Shown here: piece by piece, positions 1-9,158 of the stretch
Layout: each line of letters starts with the position of its first letter
Position numbering within the stretch: the first letter of the stretch is position 1
DNA from: CBDAUN01 sp965214875
GTDB lineage: Bacteria > Pseudomonadota > Gammaproteobacteria > Arenicellales > JAJDZL01
Assembly (NCBI GenBank): GCA_965214875.1
Contig: OZ243980.1
Span: forward strand, 186,001-250,000
Reading direction: 5' to 3'
Length of the DNA: 64,000 nt
Notes under the pieces: model-generated
What the model saw: the letters and a program-made list of their open reading frames with translations, nothing else
Database searches by the model: none
Told to the model about the DNA's origin: nothing
Program-made: the position numbers and the translations under genes

Positions 1-128
1 GCAAAGAGCTCGTCGACCGGAAATACAGAAGGTGCCGGTTTCCCTTCCTTGAACATCTGAGCATAGAGCAGCAAACGCGCAATTTCTTCGCTGTCATCAA
101 CCCTATTCAAATTCTTGCCCGCTACCAA
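1..128 (-). CDS. Partial reading frame cut by the window edge
   Basis: An open frame runs on the minus strand from about position 128 (TTG overlapping the stop of the gene at 122-637) off the left edge with no stop. About 43 residues are visible, including a stretch reading RVDDSEEIARLLLYAQMF. An ATG lies inside at about residue 26. The tight junction suggests a third cistron of the small operon formed with the next two genes. The family cannot be recognised from this fragment, and the true start is uncertain. Confidence 0.35.
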   Translation of the reverse strand, partial: MVAGKNLNRVDDSEEIARLLLYAQMFKEGKPAPSVFPVDELF

Positions 129-637
129 CTTCTCAAGTGCTTTCTCAAAGCTACTACGGCTTCATATAATTTTTCAGGAGGATGATGCTCTTTCCAAGGC
201 AAATCATCGTATGCAGTTTCGCTGGGCTCAATGTCATTTCTAACGTGATATGAGAGTTCGCCTGCCCCTCTCACTCCGATATCGACGTATCCGGCTTTTG
301 ATTGGTGGCTAAATGTAAACTCGCCATATTCATCGACAGATACGCTCGGCTTGAGCTCCGCTGCAAAAAGTCCGCTTCTTGCAAGGCGAGCGGCTTCTTC
401 AGAGGCGCGGTACAATTGATCAATATCCAAATCATTCCAAGTTGAACGAGCGAAATACAGATTCAAGTGTATTTCGCTAATGAGCGATAGAGCCATCGCG
501 TCACTAAAATTTGGCTTTTCTTCAACTGTACTGCTTGAGCTGGAAACGAATTTAGTAAAGGAGGCTGTTGGAGCCTTCGCAATTGACGGAAATTTTTCGG
601 AGTCGTGAAGTTCGACTGTAGTCATTGCATCAAGCAT
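122..637 (-). CDS. Hypothetical protein, partner of TIGR04255-like gene
   Basis: This 171-residue soluble protein has no signal peptide and no membrane segment. Its N-terminal 40 residues are rich in Ser and Thr with a run of five serines, followed by a mixed alpha/beta region. I recognise no catalytic motif. The ATG at 637 overlaps the stop of the upstream gene as TAATG, so the two genes are translationally coupled and probably act together. Function is unknown; linkage to a TIGR04255-like protein in an accessory setting is the only clue. Confidence 0.7.
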   Translation of the reverse strand: MLDAMTTVELHDSEKFPSIAKAPTASFTKFVSSSSSTVEEKPNFSDAMALSLISEIHLNLYFARSTWNDLDIDQLYRASEEAARLARSGLFAAELKPSVSVDEYGEFTFSHQSKAGYVDIGVRGAGELSYHVRNDIEPSETAYDDLPWKEHHPPEKLYEAVVALRKHLRSW

Positions 638-1458
638 TAATCTAGCTCCTTTAAGCGCATCCGGACCAACAGGCGGTCAGCGAGAATTTTTCGGAGCAGT
701 TCTTTGTTGTCATCATGAAACTTCGAAAATACCCGCTCGATGCCATGAGCATTGTCATTGCTGTCTGCAATGTCGCCAATGCTCATCTGCCGCCCGAATC
801 TTTGAGAATATAGATTGCAAATGCTTGCGACCGCCTTTTCATTTTCGACTGCGCTTTTTGCATCGATGCGTACCAGTACTCGATTGCCACTATCGGCACT
901 ATCAAACCAGCCTTGACCAATGTCCCACCTGGGGTCAGGCCGGCTAACCAAATTTGGCGGCAAAAATGGACTGTCCTTAAATAGGTTCCGGGCGAGCAGA
1001 GCATTTTCAGACAAATCTGCGCTAAATGTGTCGGTGACGCTGTAGTCAACAGACAATACCGGCTTATACCTGTCGACGCAATCCAACAAAGCATTTAGTC
1101 GACGCTTTGCTTCAGGCCATATGTCTTCCCAAGTCGAATACTCGCGACAAGAAACCGTAACGAAATCATCCTGAAACTTGCCAACCCATATCGGCTGGCC
1201 CGCATTGCTGAAATAAACCAGCTCCTTTGCAGGAGGAGGTCGCGCCTCTGAAACTTGGCTACGACCTGGAGCAACTTGAATGCATATGCCCGGCACATCA
1301 TTGACTGCTGGAAACAGCGTCTTCAGGCTTTCAGCTCTTTCGTCGAATCGACGAATGTCGGAACTCTGAATCGGAATGCCTAAACGTACAATGAAGTTGA
1401 CAGCCTCAATGGCGTGGGTGCCGGCAAAAAGTCTAATGTTCTCGATGCCCAAAATCAA
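637..1458 (-). CDS. TIGR04255-like family protein
   Basis: A 273-residue soluble protein. The pattern GQPIWVGKFQDDFVTVSC followed by YSTWEDIWPEAKRRLNALLD resembles the TIGR04255 family, whose members have a conserved Tyr/Trp block around residues 100-130. The family has no established biochemical role and is patchily distributed across bacteria, often in accessory regions. The start is a TTG at 1458; no ATG is available without losing conserved sequence, so the start is uncertain. It is first in a coupled operon with the 122-637 gene. The family call rests on pattern only and could be wrong. Confidence 0.55.
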   Translation of the reverse strand: MILGIENIRLFAGTHAIEAVNFIVRLGIPIQSSDIRRFDERAESLKTLFPAVNDVPGICIQVAPGRSQVSEARPPPAKELVYFSNAGQPIWVGKFQDDFVTVSCREYSTWEDIWPEAKRRLNALLDCVDRYKPVLSVDYSVTDTFSADLSENALLARNLFKDSPFLPPNLVSRPDPRWDIGQGWFDSADSGNRVLVRIDAKSAVENEKAVASICNLYSQRFGRQMSIGDIADSNDNAHGIERVFSKFHDDNKELLRKILADRLLVRMRLKELD

Positions 1459-2267
1459 AAACCCTCAACAGTTGCGCATCCGGGCTTTGCTCAAAGCCAA
1501 GGAGATATGGTTAGGCTAAATCAAGTAATCCCGACAGCCAAATATTGCTGCATTCTTTCGAACAGCAAAGTTTGACATTATGCTCCTGATCAAAGCAGGG
1601 CGCTAGCGGGGATGTTGTCATGCAAGCAGCCATCTTGTCAAATTCATTGTATATCACTTTGACTCAACACTATAATTTCAAGGTATAGCAAATTTATTCT
1701 ACCTGCGTGATGCCGAACCCCGACGGACTGGGAGTGCATGATCGTCGCCGATGAAAGAGATTGGTCTGATTTTAGGACGAAATTCTACCCACCGTCTATT
1801 TGAAAGCGGCAGTCCTCTCGCAAACTTGCCAGCGATTGGAAGCCGCATCCTGTCAATCAGGAACAGTCGACCCAATACTGCTCGGCGTGAACGAGCAACG
1901 CCCGCATCATTGCGCTTGTTCGAAATATGGATTGCAAAAGACTCCACCATTTTCGAAGATGAGATGGTCCGTTTCATTGACAGCGAGCATCAGTGGCGAC
2001 TAGATTGGAATAGCGGCCCGATAGGGTTGCTCAAAATAGGCAGCAAGCGCTGCTTTGCCTGGCAATCTTGTAGCAGTCAACTTAGTGTGATCAAGAGAAG
2101 CGCCTTTTCCATCAAACAGAAACGTTATGCCGATTGACGCGTCGAACCTTGAACGCGCAACCGGTTACCGCGGTCAATGGATTGCCATTGGTGTATAAAG
2201 TGACCAGGATGTCAATCCTCCTTCTAAGGTGGACGTGCCAATGCCGCCTTCAAAAAACGCTTAGCCG
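1459..2267. other. Intergenic stretch without a convincing gene
   Basis: About 800 bases between the divergent operon at the left edge and the MetX-like gene. Short overlapping frames exist on both strands around 1700-2140, but none shows a recognisable motif, a ribosome site or a composition typical of coding sequence here. The sequence is more AT-rich near 1640-1690. I see no RNA gene or clear remnant. Confidence 0.5.
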
Positions 2268-3278
2268 ATGACCGCTAACGACTACAAAACATTTTCGCTC
2301 GGCAACTTTCAGCTGCAATCAGGAACTGCACTTGAAGACGCAAGACTTGCCTACAAGACATATGGCCATTTGAACCAGCAAAAGGATAACGCCATACTTC
2401 TTCCGACCTTCTACACCGGAACGCATGAACGAAACGAAGGTTTTTTCGGGACTGGCCGCGGGATCGACCCGGCGCGCCATTTCGTAATCTCGGTCAACCT
2501 ATTCGGCAACGGCTTCTCGTCCTCTCCAAGTAACTCGCCAGCATCAGGCGCGGCGAGTTTTCCGCAAATCACCTTCTTTGACAACGTTAAGGCACAGCAC
2601 CGGTTGCTCACCGAGCAGTTCGGACTGACAAGACTGGCGCTTGTCGCCGGCTGGTCAATGGCCGGTTGCCAGGCATTTCAATGGGCAACGCAATATCCGG
2701 AATTCGCCCGCGCGATTTTGCCTATTTGCGCTTCTGCCAAAACATCGGAACACAACATTGTGTTTCTGGAAGGCGTCAAAGCCGCACTCACAGCAGATGC
2801 CGCCTATGACGGCGGAAATTATGTTGCGCCGCCAGAAAAAGGACTCAAGGCATTCGGCCGCGTCTACGCAGGCTGGGCGTTTTCGCAAACGTTCTACCGC
2901 GAGCAAATGTATCGGCAAAAAGGCTTTGATACTGCTGAACAGCTGCTTCAGGACTGGGAGCAGGATCACCTCAATTGGGACGCGAATAATCTTCTATGCA
3001 AGCTCAAGACCTGGCAACTCGGCGATGTCGGCGCACAACCATCGTACGGCGGCAACTTCGTCGACGCACTCAAGGCAATCAAGGCAAAGACCATCGTGAT
3101 CGCCTGCGACAATGATCTTTACTTTCGGCCAGAAGATAATGAAATCGAGATTGCCCACATAAACGGCGGGGATCTTCGAGTCTACAAGTCTGCTTGGGGG
3201 CATTGCGTAGCATCGCCAGGCAACGACCCCGATTTTGCAAAATTCATGGATCAAGCGATCGGAGAGTTGCTAGCATAA
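2268..3278 (+). CDS. Alpha/beta hydrolase of the homoserine O-acetyltransferase (MetX) family
   Basis: A 336-residue cytoplasmic alpha/beta-hydrolase. The nucleophile elbow GWSMAG places the catalytic Ser at residue 130. The acid is probably Asp281 or Asp283 in ACDNDLYF, and the His is His312 in WGHCVAS. The N-terminal block with TFYTGTHERNEGFFGTGRGID matches the MetX-like acyltransferase fold. The protein is shorter than true MetX (about 370-380 residues) and stands alone without metW or other methionine genes. It may therefore be a related hydrolase or acyltransferase with another substrate. No signal peptide is present. It reads as a single gene, with no partner within 300 bases. Confidence 0.8.
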   Translation: MTANDYKTFSLGNFQLQSGTALEDARLAYKTYGHLNQQKDNAILLPTFYTGTHERNEGFFGTGRGIDPARHFVISVNLFGNGFSSSPSNSPASGAASFPQITFFDNVKAQHRLLTEQFGLTRLALVAGWSMAGCQAFQWATQYPEFARAILPICASAKTSEHNIVFLEGVKAALTADAAYDGGNYVAPPEKGLKAFGRVYAGWAFSQTFYREQMYRQKGFDTAEQLLQDWEQDHLNWDANNLLCKLKTWQLGDVGAQPSYGGNFVDALKAIKAKTIVIACDNDLYFRPEDNEIEIAHINGGDLRVYKSAWGHCVASPGNDPDFAKFMDQAIGELLA

Positions 3279-3618
3279 GCCAAGCGCACCTTTTCTTTTC
3301 GTAACGCGCCAAAATGATGAACTATTGCACCCAGGCTTTTTCTAATGACTATGTGGAAACCGAAGAAAATTCCAGCTGTCTCAATTATCTATGACCCAAT
3401 CGTCACGACCTCTGCCCGAACGCTTCTGGAAATAGATTCAGGCCGCAGAAAATGCAGTAAAATCGCCAAACAGCGAATTTAGCCAATATTGGTTCGAGAG
3501 CTATGAACAGCTCCACCATAGCGTCATATTTGCCATTTTCGAATCAATGGTTGCAGCGAAAAATCTTCTAAGCCCTATCCGAAACAAACTCTAAACGCTT
3601 CACGGCAGTGTAACCGAC
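3279..3618. other. Intergenic stretch
   Basis: About 340 bases between the MetX-like gene and the S41 peptidase gene. No reading frame, tRNA or clear hairpin terminator is visible. It presumably holds the promoter of the peptidase gene, but no strong promoter boxes can be assigned. Confidence 0.4.
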
Positions 3619-4914
3619 ATGACAGCATTCTACCGATTCATCACATCATGCCTGCTAGGCATCCTGCTGGCGCTTCCTATCTTCCCGACAAATGCGAATG
3701 CAGAGACGGGGCCCATTCCCTACGACGAAATTGCCGCATTCAGCAGGATTTTTGAAACGATCAAGAACTCCTATGTTGAAGACGTAGACGACGAAGAACT
3801 GATGCGCGATGCCATTCGCGGCATGATCGACGGCCTTGACCCGCATTCCGTATTGCTCGACAAGCGCGGCGTTTCGCAACTGAGAATCAACACCAGCGGA
3901 AGGTATGGCGGGCTAGGCATGGAGGTAACCAAGGAAGGCAATGCTATCAAGGTCGTCTCTCCGATCGACGGTTCACCCGCTTATCGAGCCGGCATCCGAT
4001 CTGGCGATCTGATTGTTCGACTCGACAACATATCAGTCGACCAGATGGATCTCAACGAAGCGGTATCCATCATGCGAGGCTTGCCGGGGTCCGAAATCAC
4101 CTTGACGGTCGTGCGCGAAGGCGCAAGCTCGCCGCTGACTTTCACATTGAAGCGGGAAATCATCAAGCTGACGAGTGTGCGCAGTCATCTGCTAGAGCCC
4201 AACTACGGCTATGTGCGCATCACAATGTTCCAGACCTCAACCGCCGAGCTGCTAAATAACGCAATACGCGACCTGATCACGCAAGAAGAAAGCCTAGATG
4301 GATTGGTGCTCGATTTGAGAAACAACCCAGGCGGCGAATTGCATAGTGCGATTGAAGTGTCTGACATCTTTATCGAAAAAGGAGTGATCGTTTCAACAAA
4401 GGGGCGAGGCGGAGTTGTAGAACGGGAGTTTTCTGCGACGCCAGGAGACATTCTGTCCGGCACGCCCGTTGTCGTGCTGGTCAACGAAGGTTCGGCATCG
4501 GCTTCTGAAATCGTCGCCGGCGCCCTGCAAGACCACAAGCGCGCTGTCGTCATGGGGACTCGCACATTCGGCAAGGGATCAGTTCAATCGATCTTGCAGA
4601 TCGACGACAACACCGCGATCAAGCTGACGACACAGCGCTACTACACGCCAAGCAATCGGTCCATTCAAAACTCTGGCATTGCCCCTGATATCGTTGTCGA
4701 AGAGCAACAGTTGACAGCAGTTGACAATGATCAGACCACATATCGGGAGTCTGACCTGACCGGCGCGTTAGAAAATGAATCAGGTGAAATGCCGGAATCT
4801 GATCAGCAAGATTCTCAAACTCATCCTTCGGTCGCTGGCGACTATCAGCTGCAGCAGGCTTTGAATGTGCTGAAAGCACTGAGCATCGGACGCCAACAAA
4901 TCTTTTCGGGCTAA
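3619..4914 (+). CDS. ctpA: Carboxyl-terminal processing protease, S41 family
   Basis: A 431-residue exported serine protease that trims the C termini of periplasmic or envelope proteins. Residues 1-28 are a cleavable signal peptide ending ANA-ET. An N-terminal helical region with the family motif DGLDPHS is followed by a PDZ domain (about residues 95-175) and the S41 core. The catalytic dyad is visible: Ser294 in GSASASE and Lys319 in TFGKGS, 25 residues apart as expected for the family. The C-terminal 70 residues are acidic, Gln-rich and poorly conserved. In gammaproteobacteria such genes often follow a murein hydrolase activator; here the neighbours are unrelated. Confidence 0.92.
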   Translation: MTAFYRFITSCLLGILLALPIFPTNANAETGPIPYDEIAAFSRIFETIKNSYVEDVDDEELMRDAIRGMIDGLDPHSVLLDKRGVSQLRINTSGRYGGLGMEVTKEGNAIKVVSPIDGSPAYRAGIRSGDLIVRLDNISVDQMDLNEAVSIMRGLPGSEITLTVVREGASSPLTFTLKREIIKLTSVRSHLLEPNYGYVRITMFQTSTAELLNNAIRDLITQEESLDGLVLDLRNNPGGELHSAIEVSDIFIEKGVIVSTKGRGGVVEREFSATPGDILSGTPVVVLVNEGSASASEIVAGALQDHKRAVVMGTRTFGKGSVQSILQIDDNTAIKLTTQRYYTPSNRSIQNSGIAPDIVVEEQQLTAVDNDQTTYRESDLTGALENESGEMPESDQQDSQTHPSVAGDYQLQQALNVLKALSIGRQQIFSG

Positions 4915-5160
4915 CGCTGGAACTGAGAGAATGAGAGAACCGCGTCGCCAATCTATATCAATATCAACGGCTTGCGGTTGCAGCCATTAGGAAGAGTCCC
5001 CGAACTCCGCGGCAGGGCGCCACCAGATCGTAGATAGCGCACCACCCTCCAGTCATCATTCGTGCCGGCGTTGTATGCGCCATACCCCCGGTAGTCGCAC
5101 TCGCGCCGCCCGCGACGAAGCCGCGCCCGACAGCGGCTGTCCGGCCGGCAGTTTCAAAGC

Positions 5161-6700
5161 TCAATACGATTGAAGCAATCGCAACATGGCAATGTTCCCA
5201 GACCGCAAAGCGGCATCGATGGGTGTCAGCCCGTCGCCGTCCCGAGCGTCGGCATTCGCTCCATAATCAAGCAGCAGCCTTGCTGACTCAATCGCGCCCT
5301 CGCTCGCTGCGAGATGCAATGGCGTAGTCCGCCGCCAAGACCGCACCTGCACATCCGCACCTTGATCCAGCAGCAAGCTTGCGCCTTTGGAAAAATTCAA
5401 AAACGCCGCAATGTGAAGCGGTGTCATGCCGTCGTTATTCTGTTCGTCGAAACCCGCATCGTGCGCCAGCAGCGTTCGAGCAGTACCGAGCGAGCGGTCC
5501 CCACATCGCGTAGTGCAGCGGCGTATCACCAAACAAATCGCCGGCAAAAACCTTAGCATCGCTCATGATCAGCGTCTTGGCCGCATCTGACGCATTCACA
5601 AACGCTGCAATGTGCAGCGCAGTAGGTCCGGCCCTTCGCAAATCGCCCCATCTATAGCCGTCATTGGCGCGCTCTAGATCCGAAACTAGCTGAGGGCTAA
5701 AGCGCCGCCTGTCCGTCTTCAGCCTTGTATTCACCGGCGCCCCAGCATCGATCAATTGCTTGGCAAGAGCCGGCAAGTTCATCGCTGCCGCCCAATGCAA
5801 ATCGGTCCATCCGTTCTCGTCTGCAAACTCCGCAGATGGTCGTCTGTCGAGCAGGTCGATGAATTGCTGGATTTCAGCTTTTCCCGACGGCTTACTTTTC
5901 TTCGCGTCTTCTTAATCCAGTATCGAAAGAAGCCCGAGCAGAAATTGCGTTGCTGCATCCGAAGTGGCACTAGGTTTGGTCATCCGGCTCTCAGCCGGTG
6001 CGGAACGAAAAGTCGACCGCTCCGCATTGGTCCGCGCTGCAGCGGTCGACGACGACAAAAGAGCTATCGTTTCACCGTGTCCGCGTTGCTCGGCCAAGGA
6101 CAGGGCGGTGCTGCCATCCGGTGCCATAAGGTTCGCGTTAGCTCCTGCGCCGATCAGCAGACTCGCAACATCCGTGTTGTTGTTGTCGGCCGCATACATC
6201 AGTGCCGTCCACCCTCGTCCATCAACTGAATCTACATTCACGCCGGAATGAAGCGCCGCATCGACTTGATCCATTCTGCCAATTGCAGCTGCTGCATATA
6301 TGGACAATGTCGGCTGTGCTGTCGTCTGGGTTGCAGGCTGACCGGAAGATGCTCGCCGCATCTGCGACAAATTGGATGCAGTGAGACCACTTGCGACGGG
6401 CAAGTTGCGGTCGATCAGAAACGATCGATAGGCTGAGGCTGTTTTCGGTCCCCATAATCCGTCGACCGGGCCCGGCTCATAGCCGAGTTGCGACAGCAAG
6501 GATTGCGCTTCGCGAATCGCCGAGCGCGAACTCAATACCTGCTCGGTCTGCTTCGTTGCAGTGCCTGCCTGTGCAATCATGACACCCAGACCGTCTTGTT
6601 CATGATGTGCGCCAGCCGCCCGAATGGCGAACGAAAACGCAACAGATGCCAGCGCGAAGATGATCGCCTTGCAGAACCGGTTTTTTACTTGCAAGAACAT
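5161..6700 (-). pseudogene. Broken gene for exported peptidoglycan-binding/ankyrin-repeat protein
   Basis: The frame opening at 6700 has a signal peptide, then a peptidoglycan-binding-like domain (LLSQLGYEPGPVDGLWGPKTA), then ankyrin repeats such as GWTALMYAADNNNTDVASLL. It meets a TAA at about 5912. The same frame continues directly into more ankyrin sequence (ENGWTDLHWAAAMNLPALAK), so that stop is premature rather than a natural end. A second lesion, a frameshift near 5500 within GDTPLHYAMWG, moves the remaining repeats (DGMTPLHIAAF, TTPLHLAASEGAIESARLLL) to another frame ending at 5161. The intact protein would have been about 510 residues in the periplasm. Alternatively, the 262-residue first part could still be made as a short protein. 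Confidence 0.85.
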
Positions 6701-6842
6701 TGTGCGTGAACCGCATTCAAATCGAGTTTGAATTTCCCCACATCCCGTTTTACGAAGTTTGATTGGCGGCAGGCGCCTATGTTCTGCGATATCGGACTGC
6801 CATGCGACTAGCTACCGCTCTGATTGCCGACTTGCCGCGTGG

Positions 6843-8234
6843 CTAGACAACCTGCGCCAGTTGACCGGCGGTCGGCTCCGCGCAGCAATACCAGCTTTCG
6901 GTCATCTGCGGAACACTCTCAACAGACTGAAGCGGAATATCCCCCGATTTCAAGCCGGCGGCCTGATGCGCGATCTCCCATATGCCCTCGAAAGTCTCAA
7001 TCCTCGATCGCTCCCGCTGCTCGCTATCCATGACCCAACGCTGTATCCGGTCATGAAGCTGATCCACCGCAGCGTCCGGATGCGACCAATCGTAGCCCAG
7101 CAGCTCGGGATTGAATTTCTTCAGCCACAGGCTTCGGTCCGTCGACTGAAGCAAATGGGATCCCTGAGGCAGCAAAACCCTGATGCTCAACTGCACCGGT
7201 GCGACCGATTGCACCAAATTCAGCTCAGCTATTTTGCGGAGCAGCCCGCAATAGCCATGAAGCGTTGTCCAGGGAGTGAAAGGAACGAAAGTCGGAGCCA
7301 TGAAGATGCCGACACGGCGCATCATCGTCAATGCTCGCTCAAAATCATCGCACGTATGCCCTTTATCTAGCTTATGTAGAACTAGGTCTTCGGTCGACTC
7401 TACCGCACTGGTCAAGAACAGGCAGCGCCGATCGGCAAACTCGCGAATCAGCCCGGAATGCTTCAGCAAATGCTCAATCTTGATCGTCGCATCCCAAGTC
7501 AGGTCCGGATATGCCGCATGCATCTCGCCGATGATCTTGCGCGCATGAGTCGGACCGTTGAGAAAGTCGGGGTCGCCGAACGAGATATGCTCGGCGCCGC
7601 AAGCAAGCTGCCCGCGGATGTCCTCCATCACAACCGATCGATTGACAACACGAAACTTCCCCTCGTAGACCGGCACCACAGGGCAATGCTTGCAAAGGTG
7701 CTTGCACCCTCGACTCGCTTCCACAAAGCCGACGGTCTTGACCGACCCGTCTTGCAAGATGAGGCGCGAATACTCATCAAGACCGGGCAGCCCTTCGCGG
7801 TCCGGCACAACGAATTGAATCTTGCCCACCCGCTCTTTCGTTCCATTGACGATTTGCGGCGATACGCCATCACGCACCGAGCGGCAAAACTCTAGCAGGT
7901 TGGATTCGCTCTCGCCGCCGAATACTTGGCCAACGCCGAGCGACCGGAAATAGGTCTCGTTTACTGGGGCATACAGTCCGAACACGCAGATTTGCGCATC
8001 GGGGCATCGTTCACGGATTGCCGGAATGATGGTTGCGGCCAGTCGCGCTGCGGTGTGCATCGCAAGATGAATCGCGATGACTCCCGACCCGTCGATGAGA
8101 GCGAAATCAAGCGGCGCAATCGATAGATCTTGGCAGACCGGGCTGAAACTTTCCCGGCCCAACCAAGCAGCCGGCTGTGCAAGCGCAAATGGCTGCCGTC
8201 CGATCTCGTACGGACTAATCAGCGAGACTTTCAT
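6843..8234 (-). CDS. CCAEP-tail radical SAM protein
   Basis: A 463-residue radical SAM enzyme. The ATG at 8234 (MKVSLISPYE) is chosen because upstream sequence overlaps the sufT frame and lacks family character. Residues 1-130 resemble a B12-binding-like Rossmann region. The [4Fe-4S] motif is C177-x3-C181-x2-C184 in GCKHLCKHC. The last residues read WYCCAEPT, with Cys450-Cys451-Ala-Glu-Pro. This matches the family NCBI names CUAEP/CCAEP-tail radical SAM (seleno)proteins, in which some members carry selenocysteine at the second Cys. The substrate is unknown. It sits 40 bases after sufT as the probable last gene of the SUF operon, which fits a need for Fe-S cluster supply. Confidence 0.85.
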   Translation of the reverse strand: MKVSLISPYEIGRQPFALAQPAAWLGRESFSPVCQDLSIAPLDFALIDGSGVIAIHLAMHTAARLAATIIPAIRERCPDAQICVFGLYAPVNETYFRSLGVGQVFGGESESNLLEFCRSVRDGVSPQIVNGTKERVGKIQFVVPDREGLPGLDEYSRLILQDGSVKTVGFVEASRGCKHLCKHCPVVPVYEGKFRVVNRSVVMEDIRGQLACGAEHISFGDPDFLNGPTHARKIIGEMHAAYPDLTWDATIKIEHLLKHSGLIREFADRRCLFLTSAVESTEDLVLHKLDKGHTCDDFERALTMMRRVGIFMAPTFVPFTPWTTLHGYCGLLRKIAELNLVQSVAPVQLSIRVLLPQGSHLLQSTDRSLWLKKFNPELLGYDWSHPDAAVDQLHDRIQRWVMDSEQRERSRIETFEGIWEIAHQAAGLKSGDIPLQSVESVPQMTESWYCCAEPTAGQLAQVV

Positions 8235-8274
8235 CAGATTCGGCGCCGAATGCATTTGCCGGCAGGCCGAAGCG

Positions 8275-8694
8275 TCAAAAAAGACCGAGCGTGAGCAGCG
8301 CCTCTTCCGACATCCTGTCTTTGGTCCATGGCGGATCCCACACCAGCTCGACCTTTGCATCGGACACGCCGTCGACACACTTGACAGCGCACTCCACCGT
8401 GCCCGGAAAAGTCTGAGCAACGGGACAGCCAGGGCTCGTCAGCGTCATTGCGATCGAGACAAGGCCCGCATCATTGACATCGACATCGTAGATCAGCCCT
8501 AGATCGTAGATGTTGATCGGGATCTCAGGATCGTAGACGCTTCGCAGCGCATCGATGATCTGCTGTTCAAGCAGCAGATTCTGAAGAGGCTTATCCTCTG
8601 ACAATTCACCGCTCTCGACCGGCTCGTTTTCCGCTTCCATGAACTGGCGTATGAACTGATCGGAGTAGTCCTGATTTTGACTTTCAGTACCCAT
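8275..8694 (-). CDS. sufT: SufT, DUF59-family Fe-S assembly factor
   Basis: A 139-residue cytoplasmic protein of the DUF59/MIP18 family that assists Fe-S cluster maturation. The core DUF59 signature is DPEIPINIYDLGLIYDV, followed by LTSPGCPVA with the conserved Cys and by VWDPPWTKDRMSEEA. The N-terminal 40 residues are acidic and variable. The ATG at 8694 is chosen because it lies just inside the end of sufU (8703), giving the usual tight operon spacing. The gene is seventh in iscR-sufBCDSU-sufT. Confidence 0.9.
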   Translation of the reverse strand: MGTESQNQDYSDQFIRQFMEAENEPVESGELSEDKPLQNLLLEQQIIDALRSVYDPEIPINIYDLGLIYDVDVNDAGLVSIAMTLTSPGCPVAQTFPGTVECAVKCVDGVSDAKVELVWDPPWTKDRMSEEALLTLGLF

Positions 8695-8702
8695 GCGCCA
8701 CC

Positions 8703-9158
8703 TCATTCGGTCGTCACGATTTCGTCGGACCGATTGACCGCAGCAACGGCTGTATGCCACGCCAGCGTTGCGCATTTCACCCTAGAAGGGTACGCCTTAA
8801 CGCCCGCAAGCACTTCCAGCTTGCCAAGCTCGCCATCATCAGCATCCGATCCGATGCCAGTAACCATGGCGCGAAAGCGCTCAAACAATGCTTCTGCATC
8901 TTCGCGCTTCATTCCCTTGATCATCTCGGTCATGATCGAGGCGGATGCAAGCGAGATGGCGCAGCCGCGGCCGGTGAATTTGATATCCCGAACAACATCC
9001 TGCTCATCCAAAAAGCATTGCACTTCCAGCTCATCTCCGCAAAGCGGGTTGACGCCCTCGGCTGAGCAATTGACGCATTCCAGTTTCCCGAAATTGCGCG
9101 GGTTTCTGCTGTGATCGATGATCACTTCCTGATATAGCGCTCGCAAGTGGTCCATCAT
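8703..9158 (-). CDS. sufU: SufU-type Fe-S scaffold / sulfur-transfer protein
   Basis: A 151-residue NifU N-terminal-like protein. It accepts sulfur from SufS and either passes it on or acts as a scaffold. The three conserved Cys are present in NPLCGDE, GRGCAIS and KCATLAWH, together with the Asp of CGDE that helps bind zinc or iron. The stretch between the second and third Cys is long, as in SufU rather than IscU. Two adjacent ATG codons at 9158 and 9155 overlap the sufS stop, so translation is coupled. Either ATG may be used. Confidence 0.92.
   Translation of the reverse strand: MMDHLRALYQEVIIDHSRNPRNFGKLECVNCSAEGVNPLCGDELEVQCFLDEQDVVRDIKFTGRGCAISLASASIMTEMIKGMKREDAEALFERFRAMVTGIGSDADDGELGKLEVLAGVKAYPSRVKCATLAWHTAVAAVNRSDEIVTTE

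Noticed and set aside
1751..2137. Frame of 128 codons on the plus strand
   Set aside because: No recognisable motif, overlapping frames on both strands, no ribosome site.
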